DNA of 64,000 nucleotides, taken from assembly GCA_949284175.1 (NCBI GenBank), contig CASDVE010000001.1, positions 213,499 to 277,498 of the forward strand, given 5' to 3'. This DNA is from an uncultured Eubacteriales bacterium (GTDB taxonomy: Bacteria; Bacillota; Clostridia; Lachnospirales; Lachnospiraceae). The position numbers and the translations under genes are program-made. Below, one piece after another: positions 17,359 through 26,059 of this stretch; position 1 is the first letter of the stretch, and every line of letters begins with the position of its first letter. The notes below the pieces were generated by a model. It worked only from the letters and a program-made list of their open reading frames with translations. It searched no databases and was not told the origin of the DNA.

Positions 17359-17407
17359 TACATAGTAAAAGACACAACCTTAAACAAATGATTGTGTCTT
17401 CTGTATG
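17359..17407 (-). terminator. Hairpin element between units (repeat family copy 1)
   Basis: Inner stem AAGACACAA/TTGTGTCTT, with outer arms TACATAG/CTGTATG. In the minus sense the inner stem is followed by a short T-run, giving a terminator after 17431-17607. Related elements are at 20431, 25650 and 26010. Confidence 0.6.
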
Positions 17408-17430
17408 TGGTTAATTGTTATGGTTATTGC

Positions 17431-17607
17431 TTACCAACACATATATAAAGCATCTAACTTGTTTGCAAGTTTCTCAACGGCTTCACGTTTATGAGAATTT
17501 TCTTGCTTTCTGCCTTCATTGTCAAGCCATTCTTGTAAGACAGAATAGCAGAAATCAACCTCACTTCTAGTTTCAAAAAAAGAAGCCATGTTAAACTCAT
17601 TGTTCAT
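17431..17607 (-). CDS. Hypothetical small protein, 58 aa
   Basis: ATG at 17607 preceded by AAAGGAGATGTAAAAA. Reads MNNEFNMASFFETRSEVDFC and ends in KLDALYMCW. Helical and acidic. Downstream neighbour of the NTTPHPLTF gene and probably co-transcribed with it. Confidence 0.65.
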   Translation of the reverse strand: MNNEFNMASFFETRSEVDFCYSVLQEWLDNEGRKQENSHKREAVEKLANKLDALYMCW

Positions 17608-17630
17608 TTTTTACATCTCCTTTTTGCATA

Positions 17631-18326
17631 TTATTTATTAGAATTATTAGGTTTGTTCTCTTCTCTGTATTGTTCTGCGTTCTCTATAAACTCTTTAACA
17701 ATAGGAATTGCTTCACTGAGATAGTTAGCTATCTCTTGAGGACTGAAATAGAATAAGCAACTCTCTAATTCATAGATTCCTGGAACTATAGTATATGTAT
17801 AGTTCTGTATGTTTACGATTGCAGATGTTAATTCATCTTTTGATTTGAATACATCTTCTTCTGCTATACATCTTCGCAAGAACTCTTTAGCGTTATCAAG
17901 ATATACTTTATCGTCAGTGATCTCTTCGTAAGTCACGAACTTATCATCTCTCATACGTTTTTCGCTTGGGGCTACTCTTTCATAGCCCTCAACAGGTGTC
18001 ATTCCAAACACCTCTCCTGGATACGCTTGAGCAGCAATCATAGAACCAATGATTACAACCTCTTCTCCAAGCAACGTTTTAATTGCATTAATTTTGATCT
18101 CACCATCTTTATTTGACACAAAGACGGATTTTACAAAATGAGGTCTAATCTCTATTTCTTTTACTTTTGCATTGATCACAAGGCTCTCGTCTGATGGAAT
18201 TGATACTAATTCCATAGTTTGAGAGTCTTGAAATGTAAGTGGATGTGGTGTTGTATTAACAACTGTAACCCCATTTTTAAATGTATGACTAACTTTTTCC
18301 ATTACTTCTTTTACTGTTTTGTTCAT
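17631..18326 (-). CDS. NTPHP-type conserved phage protein, 231 aa
   Basis: The N-terminal motif GVTVVNTTPHPLTFQDSQTM, then VVIIGSMIAAQAYPGEVFGM and MTPVEGYERVAPSEKRMRDD, belong to an uncharacterised family seen in phages and bacterial accessory loci. Members share the 'NLTPHP' opening with the Csx16-like family, which is represented by the next gene. The C-terminal helical part is not recognised. Confidence 0.55.
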   Translation of the reverse strand: MNKTVKEVMEKVSHTFKNGVTVVNTTPHPLTFQDSQTMELVSIPSDESLVINAKVKEIEIRPHFVKSVFVSNKDGEIKINAIKTLLGEEVVIIGSMIAAQAYPGEVFGMTPVEGYERVAPSEKRMRDDKFVTYEEITDDKVYLDNAKEFLRRCIAEEDVFKSKDELTSAIVNIQNYTYTIVPGIYELESCLFYFSPQEIANYLSEAIPIVKEFIENAEQYREENKPNNSNK

Positions 18327-18385
18327 TGTTCTTCTCCTTATATGCCTATAACTCGACGGTAATAGGTCTTAATATTTTTTTATAA

Positions 18386-19294
18386 TTAAAGCGCCCTTGA
18401 TAATAACTTATTTATTAAATCTACACTAAGTTCTTCAACAATATATCCATCTTCTGATTCATCAGTCCAATATGAAATAGTCATGTCTTCGTAATCATAA
18501 CAAGGATCGTAGACCCAGTATGAATACATAATTGATCTAATACCATACACATTATCTAATAAAACAGCTGATTGGTATCCCGAACTTCTTTTTCTTGTAA
18601 AGAATTGAAATAGAAGTCTATTATAATAGCCATCAACAATTCTAAGTTGATCTTCGTAATATAAGTTTTTAAAACAACTTATATCTTTTTCTTTTAAAAT
18701 ACTTAGAGTAGATTCTAGGAACTCTTTTATAAGATCATTATGTCCTGTTACGTTAATTAGACGAATAGGACGTCCCATAATGAGTCTGTCTTCTATTTGC
18801 TCTTTTGTAAGATCTCCCTCTGTTGCGTTATAATCCTTAATACTCATAGCAATATAAGAATTACATTTGCAGATTAGATTAGGTGGTAGAACGCCTACTA
18901 CATTTCTGCCTTGAATGTCTTCAGCTGTTACATTACCTGTTAATACTTTAGTAACACAATTAAACTTTTCTTTGATAATATCGATTGTTGCCTTATGACG
19001 TGTAACTATAACTGTATCACAATATTCCACATCCTCAGACTCAACTTCCACTATTCTGTATTGATTAACATCTAAATCCGCATCCATAATTTCCTGTGCT
19101 GTATTAAAAATACTACCTCTAGGAATTACAGGTGCATAATATTCTGAAATCCCTTGTTGTAACAATAATTCTGCTGGTAAAGTGCATAAGTTTACGACTT
19201 TCCCTTCTTTGTTGCAAAACTCCTCTAATCCTTTAAAAGCCGGAAATGACATAATGTTAACATTGTACTGTTTTAATAATTCGTTTAATTTCAT
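18386..19294 (-). CDS. Csx16-like domain protein
   Basis: 302 aa. Residues ~88-160 read DTVIVTRHKATIDIIKEKFN, VTKVLTGNVTAEDIQGRNVV and GVLPPNLICKCNSYIAM. The 'VTRH...VxGxLPxxL' pattern is that of Csx16, a family linked to type III CRISPR cyclic-oligoadenylate signalling. The N- and C-terminal thirds are unrecognised. It may therefore degrade a host signal nucleotide (anti-CRISPR), or simply share the fold. No active site is proven. Confidence 0.5.
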   Translation of the reverse strand: MKLNELLKQYNVNIMSFPAFKGLEEFCNKEGKVVNLCTLPAELLLQQGISEYYAPVIPRGSIFNTAQEIMDADLDVNQYRIVEVESEDVEYCDTVIVTRHKATIDIIKEKFNCVTKVLTGNVTAEDIQGRNVVGVLPPNLICKCNSYIAMSIKDYNATEGDLTKEQIEDRLIMGRPIRLINVTGHNDLIKEFLESTLSILKEKDISCFKNLYYEDQLRIVDGYYNRLLFQFFTRKRSSGYQSAVLLDNVYGIRSIMYSYWVYDPCYDYEDMTISYWTDESEDGYIVEELSVDLINKLLSRAL

Positions 19295-19341
19295 AATTTA
19301 CCTTCTTTCTCCCCGTATTTGCCGTTAGGTCAGCGTATTAA

Positions 19342-19378
19342 AAAAGCACATATGCGAATAATTTGCACCTGTGCTTTT
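19342..19378 (-). terminator. Hairpin terminator
   Basis: AAAAGCACA/TGTGCTTTT inverted repeat downstream of the gene ending at 19394, with T-runs in both orientations. Confidence 0.6.
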
Positions 19379-19393
19379 AGTTTGTAAATTTTA

Positions 19394-20353
19394 TTATTGG
19401 AAATATGAATACTTTTCGATATCTTTAAAAAGAGTATTGTCTATTTTATCCAGTCCATTTCCATATCTTCCCATAAAATTGAACATATCTCCTTGTTCCT
19501 CATAAAAGTCTTTAAATTGTTCTAGAATTTTAGATAAATACACTTCTGAGTAATTGAATAAAGTATGCATTTCCTGTCCGAACAATTCATTTAATCTTTC
19601 TAAAATCTTCTTTTTATGTTTATCTGTTAATATTTTATAACATTCAGTTGCAACAATTAAATCACAGAAAAAATCATCAACAAAGTCTCTGTGGTATAAT
19701 CGACTCATATAACAATCATAACAATAAAAATTCCCCTCTTTTTCCCAATAATCTTTTTCTTTTGTATAGCATGATTTTGACAGTGAAACCATATTCTTAC
19801 AAACTGCATCTGCCATATTTCGATAACCATTATACCAGCCTCCCATACAAACATCTATCTGTTTGTTTTTTATTATATCTACTGACACCCTAAATTTAAT
19901 AGCGTAAACATAAGTAGGCTCGTAGTAATTGCTATTACGTCCACACGCAAAATCAATAGAAATTTCATTCTTATTTATCTTTTCTATATGATACTCATGC
20001 CATAATCTATAATCTGCTCCTTTACCAATAGCTTGTAGAATATCATAATAATAATCTATTGGTTCTTTGTTTTCTTCGAATGGAACATTATCATAAAAAT
20101 AATTAATTTTTCTAAGCACTAGCTCTAAAAAATTATCTGAAGAACCATATCTATAGTAATCATCGCCAGGTGCTTCACATCTCTTGCGGCGAAGTCTTAC
20201 TGCTTCTTTATTAACATCTAAAATAAATTTGATATCTTGAAATGTTTCTTCAGGAATCATTTCACTTTCATTTGTAGAAATGATATTTTTCCAATTGTTT
20301 ATATCATAATTTTCTGACTCAAGATATTTTTTTACTTCTTCATATGTTCTCAT
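19394..20353 (-). CDS. Hypothetical protein, 319 aa
   Basis: MRTYEEVKKYLESENYDINN... with a Cys-bearing central region (KEGNFYCYDCYMSRLYH) that could bind metal. No family recognised. Stand-alone unit between two hairpin terminators. Confidence 0.6.
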   Translation of the reverse strand: MRTYEEVKKYLESENYDINNWKNIISTNESEMIPEETFQDIKFILDVNKEAVRLRRKRCEAPGDDYYRYGSSDNFLELVLRKINYFYDNVPFEENKEPIDYYYDILQAIGKGADYRLWHEYHIEKINKNEISIDFACGRNSNYYEPTYVYAIKFRVSVDIIKNKQIDVCMGGWYNGYRNMADAVCKNMVSLSKSCYTKEKDYWEKEGNFYCYDCYMSRLYHRDFVDDFFCDLIVATECYKILTDKHKKKILERLNELFGQEMHTLFNYSEVYLSKILEQFKDFYEEQGDMFNFMGRYGNGLDKIDNTLFKDIEKYSYFQ

Positions 20354-20430
20354 AATTTCCTTCTTTCTACCTATTTTAATATAGGATTTAATATTTAATT
20401 TATTTGATTTGCTCTTTTTTATTTATTAAA

Positions 20431-20477
20431 TGTATAGTAAAAGGACATAACAATCTATAAGTTATGTTCTCTATATG
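20431..20477 (-). terminator. Hairpin element (repeat family copy 2)
   Basis: Inner stem AGGACATAAC/GTTATGTTCT (20442-20470) nested in outer arms TGTATAG/CTATATG that can pair fully with G-U. The minus-sense T-run follows the inner stem. Confidence 0.6.
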
Positions 20478-20488
20478 TAATAAAATAG

Positions 20489-20806
20489 TTATTTTATTTG
20501 AGAAAAAAGTTTATCAGAAAATTCTTCTAATTCTTTATTTTCTTCAAAGTAATCATCTAAATTATCATTGTCATAACATCCATCTTCCGATTCCCATGAT
20601 TCCCATTCTTGAGTTTCTTGGTTGAATTGTTCTAACATAGATAAATTACAAAAATCTAGCTTGATATTATTTTCTAGTTGAAAGAGATCGTAAGCTGATA
20701 AAATGTCAATAACCTTCCTTCCCTCTTCAACTGTTTGTACTGGCACATAAAATGCCTTATTTTCTACTCCTATCTGCGGAATATGACACACTCTTAATTT
20801 TTCCAT
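20489..20806 (-). CDS. Phage 'superinfection exclusion gp17-like' family protein
   Basis: Start at the ATG at 20806 (MEKLRVCHIPQIGVENKAFY), with AAGGAG 8 nt upstream. The blocks HIPQIG, AFYVPVQTVEEG, LSAYDLFQLENNIKLDFCN and EWESWESEDG follow a small family that databases sometimes label superinfection exclusion. The label is weakly founded. About 105 aa. Confidence 0.5.
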   Translation of the reverse strand: MEKLRVCHIPQIGVENKAFYVPVQTVEEGRKVIDILSAYDLFQLENNIKLDFCNLSMLEQFNQETQEWESWESEDGCYDNDNLDDYFEENKELEEFSDKLFSQIK

Positions 20807-20819
20807 GTTGTCTTCTCCT

Positions 20820-21119
20820 TTATTTTCCAATTATTTTATATTTCTCGGACTTATTTTTTTCTTTTCTTAACTTGTTCACCTCTTTTTTTAAGGACTCGTT
20901 TTCAAAGGTTAAAATTCTAAGAGGTTCTGCTAAGGCTTTATTTGCCCTTTTTTCATACTCAAGAACATCTAGTAAACTTGTTTTTCCCAGATGTTCTAAC
21001 ATATCAAAATGCTTGTTTACTAATTCATGCAACTCTTTGTACTCTTCTTTATATTTAGGGTTATCTGAAATCTTTTCTAAAATTTCAGTATATTTTTTTC
21101 TATCTTCTTTCATATTCAT
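20820..21119 (-). CDS. Hypothetical coiled-coil protein, 99 aa
   Basis: Start MNMKEDRKKYTE with ATAGGAGAA upstream (the frame opens at 21131). The C-terminal half is a heptad-like helix (TFENESLKKEVNKLRKEKNK). Unrecognised. Confidence 0.6.
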   Translation of the reverse strand: MNMKEDRKKYTEILEKISDNPKYKEEYKELHELVNKHFDMLEHLGKTSLLDVLEYEKRANKALAEPLRILTFENESLKKEVNKLRKEKNKSEKYKIIGK

Positions 21120-21140
21120 TTCTCCTATCAAACTACAATT

Positions 21141-21821
21141 TTATTGTTCTTCAATTTCTCCATCATTATTTAGGACAATGACAGTTTTTTCTTTCTCTGT
21201 TTGCCCTGTTTTATTAGCATTAAATGGCAAAATTCCACATAATCCGATGTTTGTTTTTATATATAATAATGATTTATTTCCTGTATAGTACACTTTGGCT
21301 TTTTCTTCATCTTGGATAATACTATAAGCCTTATCCAAGATACCAATTTTATAATATCCTTCCCTATATTTGAAAACAAATTGAAAGGCTGAACCATAAC
21401 CAATTTCTGACTTTTTATACTTATATCCTAAACTTTTGGCTTTTGATATAAGTAAATTTAAATCTATTTCTTTATACTCTTGTGGAATAGATTTGATAAT
21501 ATTATCAATATCAAAATACTTTTCCTTGGTATTATCAAATTCTTCAATTTCACCAAGTTGTTCCTTTGTTAACACAAAAGAACAATTGTCTATAAAGGCA
21601 TTATATGTGCCTATTTCCGTTTCTAAATTTTTACAAGGTTTCTTAACTGCATTTGGAGCCTCTTTTGGGGAATATTTAAAATACCTTTTCATTGCCAAAT
21701 ATCGTTTTTTCTTATCTGGCTCTTTTTTTATTTTTTCTTGAAAAATTTCGTCTTGCAATTGTTTTTTTAATTCCTCAGTTTCTCCATTTTCAATCATTTT
21801 TAATATTTTATCATTTTTCAT
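21141..21821 (-). CDS. Hypothetical protein, 226 aa
   Basis: Basic N-terminus (FQEKIKKEPDKKKRYLAMKR) followed by a mixed alpha/beta domain. It is the first gene of a pair with 20820-21119. No motif recognised. Confidence 0.6.
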   Translation of the reverse strand: MKNDKILKMIENGETEELKKQLQDEIFQEKIKKEPDKKKRYLAMKRYFKYSPKEAPNAVKKPCKNLETEIGTYNAFIDNCSFVLTKEQLGEIEEFDNTKEKYFDIDNIIKSIPQEYKEIDLNLLISKAKSLGYKYKKSEIGYGSAFQFVFKYREGYYKIGILDKAYSIIQDEEKAKVYYTGNKSLLYIKTNIGLCGILPFNANKTGQTEKEKTVIVLNNDGEIEEQ

Positions 21822-21837
21822 TTTTAATTCCTCCTAT

Positions 21838-22194
21838 TCACTGATCTACTTCTTCCACATCACTAGGTTGCCAACCTGTGAGATTGGCTGTTTCATCAAT
21901 TTTTTCACTAGGCATATTTAAAACTTTGTCTAGTGCTTTTTGTTCGTTTTCTGCTTCTACAATGATCGTTCCTGTTCTTGTAATTGTTACTTCGTAAGTT
22001 TTTTTCAATTTTACGCTTTCTACCAATAATCCCATTTTTACCATATCATCTAGCCAATCTGTAAAAGTAGGGTATCCACAATCATTTGGATCGTGGTTAA
22101 TATTGGTATTATAATATTCTTTCCATTCTGACTCGCTTTTAATTGTTTCCATCTCCTCCATATCCTCTGTATATCTATAAAATTTTTCTTTCAT
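21838..22194 (-). CDS. Hypothetical protein, 118 aa
   Basis: MKEKFYRYTEDMEEMETIKS...; the C-terminal half TYEVTITRTGTIIVEAENEQ followed by KALDKVLNMP resembles the small beta-alpha module found in many phage proteins. Good ribosome site (GAAAGGAGAAAAATC). Function unknown. Confidence 0.6.
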   Translation of the reverse strand: MKEKFYRYTEDMEEMETIKSESEWKEYYNTNINHDPNDCGYPTFTDWLDDMVKMGLLVESVKLKKTYEVTITRTGTIIVEAENEQKALDKVLNMPSEKIDETANLTGWQPSDVEEVDQ

Positions 22195-22256
22195 GATTTT
22201 TCTCCTTTCATTGATAAAGAGCTGTAATTTCCTTACACTTCTTCTATTTGTTTGTG

Positions 22257-22598
22257 TTATTGGTAATTTTCTTTAATATAGTTCCACCACTCGTCCACTA
22301 ATTCATTAAACGTCATGTAATATTTGCTTTTTTCTGCAAATACTACTTCTAGATCCCTTGTACGCATGTCCACCTCATATTCATCCCCTCTAACAAGAAG
22401 AAACATTCCTTCTTGTCTTGGGTCTAAGTAATCCGCATACCATTCCCAATCTTCATATCTTATTTCGGCATTTTTAGTGTACTTGTCCTCTAAATAAAAG
22501 ACTTTTGCACCTCTTGTTGAATTGATTTTTTGTTTCATGTAGTCATATAATTCTTGTCTTGTTGTTGTTTCTAAAAATAATCTTTCTTCTACTTTCAT
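22257..22598 (-). CDS. Hypothetical protein, 113 aa
   Basis: MKVEERLFLETTTRQELYDY... rich in Trp/Tyr (YEDWEWYADYLDPRQEG). No family recognised. Clear ribosome site (GAAGGGAGAAATTTATT). Confidence 0.6.
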   Translation of the reverse strand: MKVEERLFLETTTRQELYDYMKQKINSTRGAKVFYLEDKYTKNAEIRYEDWEWYADYLDPRQEGMFLLVRGDEYEVDMRTRDLEVVFAEKSKYYMTFNELVDEWWNYIKENYQ

Positions 22599-22706
22599 AA
22601 TAAATTTCTCCCTTCTATTTTCTATGCCTCTACATATCTACTTTCCATTTTGTATTCCCTCCTTTTTCTAATTTCTTTTAAACTTGTGTTGATAAACTTG
22701 ACAATA

Positions 22707-22736
22707 AAAGACACAGTCTTATTTAACTGTGTCTTT
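22707..22736 (-). terminator. Hairpin terminator
   Basis: AAAGACACAGT/ACTGTGTCTTT perfect stem with T-runs either side, downstream of the gene ending at 22755. Confidence 0.7.
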
Positions 22737-22754
22737 TGTCTAAAGTTTATTTGT

Positions 22755-23135
22755 TTATACATATAATTTTAAGTTATTGAATCTCTTTTTTCCTTTATTA
22801 TAAAGAGCATCCCTTTCTTGGATAATCGGCTTTATTTTCTCTTTATAATATCGGATTCTTTCTTCTCCTTGATATAAAAGCATATTATCCAATTGAACAT
22901 GAATTATTCTCTGCTTCTCTTGATAGTCTTTAGAAGATATAAGTGCTCTTTGAAAGGCAATGTCATCTAAGGAGAAAATACAAGTATCCGCCTCTCTTAT
23001 TGCCCTATCCACGTTGCCTTGATTCCACTCTATACTTTCTTGATCCATTAATTTTATTAACTCATCTGTCTTTAGTTTTTTTGATAAGTTTTCAAATATT
23101 GTATTTGTTTTTTCCTCATGTATTATTGTACTCAT
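22755..23135 (-). CDS. Hypothetical helical protein, 126 aa
   Basis: MSTIIHEEKTNTIFENLSKK... all-helical by composition, no motif. It lies 12 bases after the upstream gene's stop, in the same unit. Confidence 0.6.
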   Translation of the reverse strand: MSTIIHEEKTNTIFENLSKKLKTDELIKLMDQESIEWNQGNVDRAIREADTCIFSLDDIAFQRALISSKDYQEKQRIIHVQLDNMLLYQGEERIRYYKEKIKPIIQERDALYNKGKKRFNNLKLYV

Positions 23136-23147
23136 TAATTCTTCTCC

Positions 23148-23663
23148 CTATCTTAATAGTTCGCAAATCCAAGTGCTTTTATCTGTATAATCTACAATTT
23201 TACTGTAGAATTTTTTATTTACTTTGTCATAAGCATACTGAGTTGTATATACGCCAGTATAAAACTCAGACATACAGAACATTTCAACTTCTTGACGAGT
23301 AATCCACGCTAATGGTGGTAATACATTAAGCATCTCATAATACTCTTCTTCTGAAATCTCTTGTAATGGAAGAGAAAGAATATGAACTCGTTCCATTCTT
23401 ATAAATTGATCATATGACATAACTTTATATTCTCTCTTGGCTTCAATGTCATATTGTTTTTGCCAATACTCACTCCCATCCTCTTGATACCAAGGATATT
23501 TATTATGATTAGACGAATAAAGTTGTAAATTTTCCATACTACGTAAAAAAGCTCTTGATTTGGCTTCGTCATCTGTCTCCCCCTCTTTGAGAAAACCATA
23601 AATCATAGGTTTATCGTCTACAAATGATACAATAACTCTTTCTAAATTCATTTTTTCTCCCAT
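23148..23663 (-). CDS. Hypothetical protein with DUF1419-like C-terminus
   Basis: 171 aa. The C-terminal segment YEMLNVLPPLAWITRQEVEM, then FCMSEFYTGVYTTQYAYDK, resembles DUF1419 of plasmids (pattern LPPLxW...F.xSE...G....Y). The N-terminal half is unrecognised. The similarity is by eye only. Confidence 0.5.
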   Translation of the reverse strand: MGEKMNLERVIVSFVDDKPMIYGFLKEGETDDEAKSRAFLRSMENLQLYSSNHNKYPWYQEDGSEYWQKQYDIEAKREYKVMSYDQFIRMERVHILSLPLQEISEEEYYEMLNVLPPLAWITRQEVEMFCMSEFYTGVYTTQYAYDKVNKKFYSKIVDYTDKSTWICELLR

Positions 23664-23674
23664 GAATGTCCTCC

Positions 23675-24046
23675 TTATCTTCCATCATAAAATCTTTTAA
23701 TAGTTTCTTTTATTAATAGCTCTTTATTTTCTTCAGCTCCATCTAGCATCCAATCAAAATCTACCTTACCATCGTTTGTATGTTGAGGATTATATTTGCC
23801 AATACAATTTCCTTCTCCATCTCTTACATATGTAGATATACACCAATATGAAGTCATTTTTGTTTTAATCCATCCATGTATCCACCATAAGTAAGGTAAT
23901 GATTTCTTGTCTTTTGGGTCAACTGTTGTTTTGCATATTTCAATGGTCATTGTTTCACCCTTTTTATTTTTTTCTTTCAGATAGTAAAACCATCTTTGAT
24001 CTGCCACTTGTTCAATTGTATATTGATGTTTAAATATTTTATTCAT
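23675..24046 (-). CDS. Hypothetical protein, 123 aa
   Basis: MNKIFKHQYTIEQVADQRWF...; the central block SLPYLWWIHGWIKTKMTSYW is aromatic-rich, followed by an acidic region. Same operon direction and spacing as 23148-23663. Unrecognised. Confidence 0.6.
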   Translation of the reverse strand: MNKIFKHQYTIEQVADQRWFYYLKEKNKKGETMTIEICKTTVDPKDKKSLPYLWWIHGWIKTKMTSYWCISTYVRDGEGNCIGKYNPQHTNDGKVDFDWMLDGAEENKELLIKETIKRFYDGR

Positions 24047-24143
24047 AACTCAATTTCTTCCTTTCATTACTTCTTCTATGATCTCTTGCATATTATTTTC
24101 TAATAAGTATTTAAAATCTTCCAACTATATGTTGTTAATTATT

Positions 24144-24209
24144 TTAATCGTTCCACAATTCTCCATCTTCTAAAAATTCATAGTCACTTGAATCACAGAA
24201 CTTTCTCAT
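24144..24209 (-). CDS. Tiny ORF, 21 aa
   Basis: MRKFCDSSDYEFLEDGELWN with GGAG 9 nt upstream, in the gap between 24046 and 24230. A second short TTG-started frame (MEDFKYLLENNMQEIIEEVM) lies just left of it. Both are supported only by ribosome-site spacing or open frame. Confidence 0.3.
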   Translation of the reverse strand: MRKFCDSSDYEFLEDGELWND

Positions 24210-24229
24210 TTTTCTCATCTCCTATTTTT

Positions 24230-24520
24230 TTACAACTCAAATCCAACTAATTTCACTGTTTCTCCTCTATCAAACCTTATAGAATCATTTATATCAACTC
24301 TATAAAATTTATCTGTGTTTGAGTTATACAATTCATAGTAAGCATAGTCATTTCCTCCACATAAAGGAACTAATCCATTCTCTTCATCCGCAGGCATAAA
24401 ATCCAACTCTATTGAGTTGCATAACAACTCCAACAACCTTTCAATTCCTCCCTGTTCCCCGTCATACCATAGCTCCTTCTTAATATTGAAGTTGCTATTT
24501 TTAAATTTCTTTATTTGCAT
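24230..24520 (-). CDS. Hypothetical protein, 96 aa
   Basis: MQIKKFKNSNFNIKKELWYD... acidic C-terminus. It overlaps the end of the upstream membrane protein gene by 10 bases. No motif. Confidence 0.6.
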   Translation of the reverse strand: MQIKKFKNSNFNIKKELWYDGEQGGIERLLELLCNSIELDFMPADEENGLVPLCGGNDYAYYELYNSNTDKFYRVDINDSIRFDRGETVKLVGFEL

Positions 24521-24693
24521 TCTATCTCTTCCTTTACTTGTTTATTTTTAAATTCTTCTTGTATGAGTCCTATAATATTAATGATTAATCCTCCTCCCAT
24601 CCCAATGTAAAAACATGTATGCTCAGATACAAATTGTGCCAGTAAGATACAAACACAAATTAGAGAAAAATTTGTATATAAAAATCCTTTCAT
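24511..24693 (-). CDS. Small membrane protein, 60 aa
   Basis: Two hydrophobic segments (NFSLICVCILLAQFVS and FYIGMGGGLIINIIGLI) separated by a short loop, then a charged tail. AAAGGAGGAAAGTAAAAA precedes the ATG. It could be an exclusion or moron-type membrane protein (inference). Confidence 0.6.
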   Translation of the reverse strand: MKGFLYTNFSLICVCILLAQFVSEHTCFYIGMGGGLIINIIGLIQEEFKNKQVKEEIECK

Positions 24694-24754
24694 TTTTTAC
24701 TTTCCTCCTTTTTATTTATTTTTGTTTATTCTCTTTGTCATTTATCGTATAATA

Positions 24755-24784
24755 AAAAGCACAACCTTTGACAGTTGTGCTTTT
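24755..24784 (-). terminator. Bidirectional hairpin terminator
   Basis: AAAAAGCACAAC/GTTGTGCTTTT stem with T-runs in both orientations, after the Rpn-family gene. Confidence 0.7.
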
Positions 24785-24822
24785 GCTTATATTATTTATT
24801 TGTTTTTATCTGTTTTACTCCT

Positions 24823-25608
24823 TTACTCCTCGAAAAAGTCCTTGACCTTTTCTACTTCAATATTGCACCGTTTGGCAATCTCTTCATAGCTCAAACCCTT
24901 TTTATAGAGCTTGAACATTCTTTTATTTAATTCTCTTTCTTCTTCTCTACTTTCTTCTTTAATAAGAAGTTCTCTTTGATTTTTGAGCATATATTCATTC
25001 CTCCATTCTTTGTTATTTTTTGCCTTTGCAACTTCTTTCTTCAATTTACGAGTGAAGTCGTCTGTGGCTTTTTTAGTTTCCAAATAATTCAAAAAGGCTC
25101 TTAATCCTTCTGAAATTTCCTGACTGTTTCCCTTGTTCTTTCCCTTACTATTCAAGAAGAGCGTTGTTGTTCCATCTTCTAACAACAGTCCTTTTTCCTC
25201 TTGACAGGTTTGCTTAAAGGTATATATAGCTCTACCTAAACTAAACACATCTTGCGTACATATAAATATTATATACGTTTCTTTCAGTTTCGTATATACG
25301 TCACCTTTTTCTAGTTGCTCCATATCCATGAGCGACTGATAATAGCGTGTACGTTTTGGTAGTGAGGAATTTGTGGTTTGCATTTCCACATCATAGACTC
25401 TTCCGTTACTGTTCTTGATATAGAGATCAAGTCTAATTCCCTTTGAGTCGTGGAATTCATCGATTGTTTTCTGAGGTTGAATGTATTCTATTTTTTCAAT
25501 CTCAGTATTTAAAATCAGCGTAAGTAGATTTTTGCATAGCTCTGCCTTACGCATTACCTTTGAGAATAGAAAGTCGTTTTCTATTCCTAGATCTTCCCAT
25601 TGTTTCAT
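24823..25608 (-). CDS. Rpn/PD-(D/E)XK family nuclease
   Basis: Start at the ATG at 25608 (MKQWEDLGIENDFLFSKVMR), the normal family N-terminus, giving 261 aa. Residues ~55-75 carry the catalytic D...ExQ core: GIRLDLYIKNSNGRVYDVEM plus QT. Then RTRYYQSLMDMEQLEKG and YIIFICTQDVFSLGRAIYTF, as in Rpn/PDDEXK_2 'transposase' proteins. C-terminus YKKGLSYEEIAKRCNIEVEK is a helix-turn-helix. Such proteins promote RecA-independent DNA transfer or act as phage defence. Confidence 0.85.
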   Translation of the reverse strand: MKQWEDLGIENDFLFSKVMRKAELCKNLLTLILNTEIEKIEYIQPQKTIDEFHDSKGIRLDLYIKNSNGRVYDVEMQTTNSSLPKRTRYYQSLMDMEQLEKGDVYTKLKETYIIFICTQDVFSLGRAIYTFKQTCQEEKGLLLEDGTTTLFLNSKGKNKGNSQEISEGLRAFLNYLETKKATDDFTRKLKKEVAKAKNNKEWRNEYMLKNQRELLIKEESREEERELNKRMFKLYKKGLSYEEIAKRCNIEVEKVKDFFEE

Positions 25609-25655
25609 CTTATTCCTTCTTTCTTTCATTTTAGCATAATTTATTGCATAACAAA

Positions 25656-25683
25656 AGGCACAACCGATAAATGGTTATGCCTT
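25656..25683 (-). terminator. Hairpin element (repeat family copy 3)
   Basis: AAGGCACAACC/GGTTATGCCTT with one A-C mismatch, flanked by TTGCATAAC on one side and CTATATGAG on the other, the same outer signature as the copy at 26.0 kb. Confidence 0.55.
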
Positions 25684-25728
25684 CTATATGAGATAAATTT
25701 AGTCTTTTTCTGCTTAACATTCGTGATT

Positions 25729-25905
25729 CTATTTGTCCAAGAAATAGATTATATCACTTAGATATTTTTTAATTGCTTCTTCCTCTGTGTATTTGCTTTC
25801 AGGATACCAATATGATTGATTTATTATAATATAACCTAAGTCATGTGTAATTTCTTGTATTTCACTAAAATAGGAATTATATAATGCAGTTCCTTGTACT
25901 TTCAT
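25729..25905 (-). CDS. Hypothetical small protein, 58 aa
   Basis: ATG at 25905 with GAGGAAAACAGAT upstream. Reads MKVQGTALYNSYFSEIQEIT and ends YLSDIIYFLDK. Single-gene unit between two repeat-family hairpins. Confidence 0.6.
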   Translation of the reverse strand: MKVQGTALYNSYFSEIQEITHDLGYIIINQSYWYPESKYTEEEAIKKYLSDIIYFLDK

Positions 25906-26015
25906 ATCTGTTTTCCTCGCTTTCTATTTTACTGTATATACTTTGTTTGCTTTTTCTCTGTTTACTTTCATCATGAACCACTTACCTTCTTTCTTTTAAT
26001 TTATTGCATAACAAA

Positions 26016-26042
26016 GGATACAAGTATTTCTACTTATACCCT
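26016..26042 (-). terminator. Hairpin element (repeat family copy 4)
   Basis: GGATACAAGTA/TACTTATACCC stem (one mismatch) flanked by TTGCATAACAAA and CTATATGG. It terminates the lipoprotein-like gene at 26060. Confidence 0.55.
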
Positions 26043-26059
26043 CTATATGGAATAAATCA

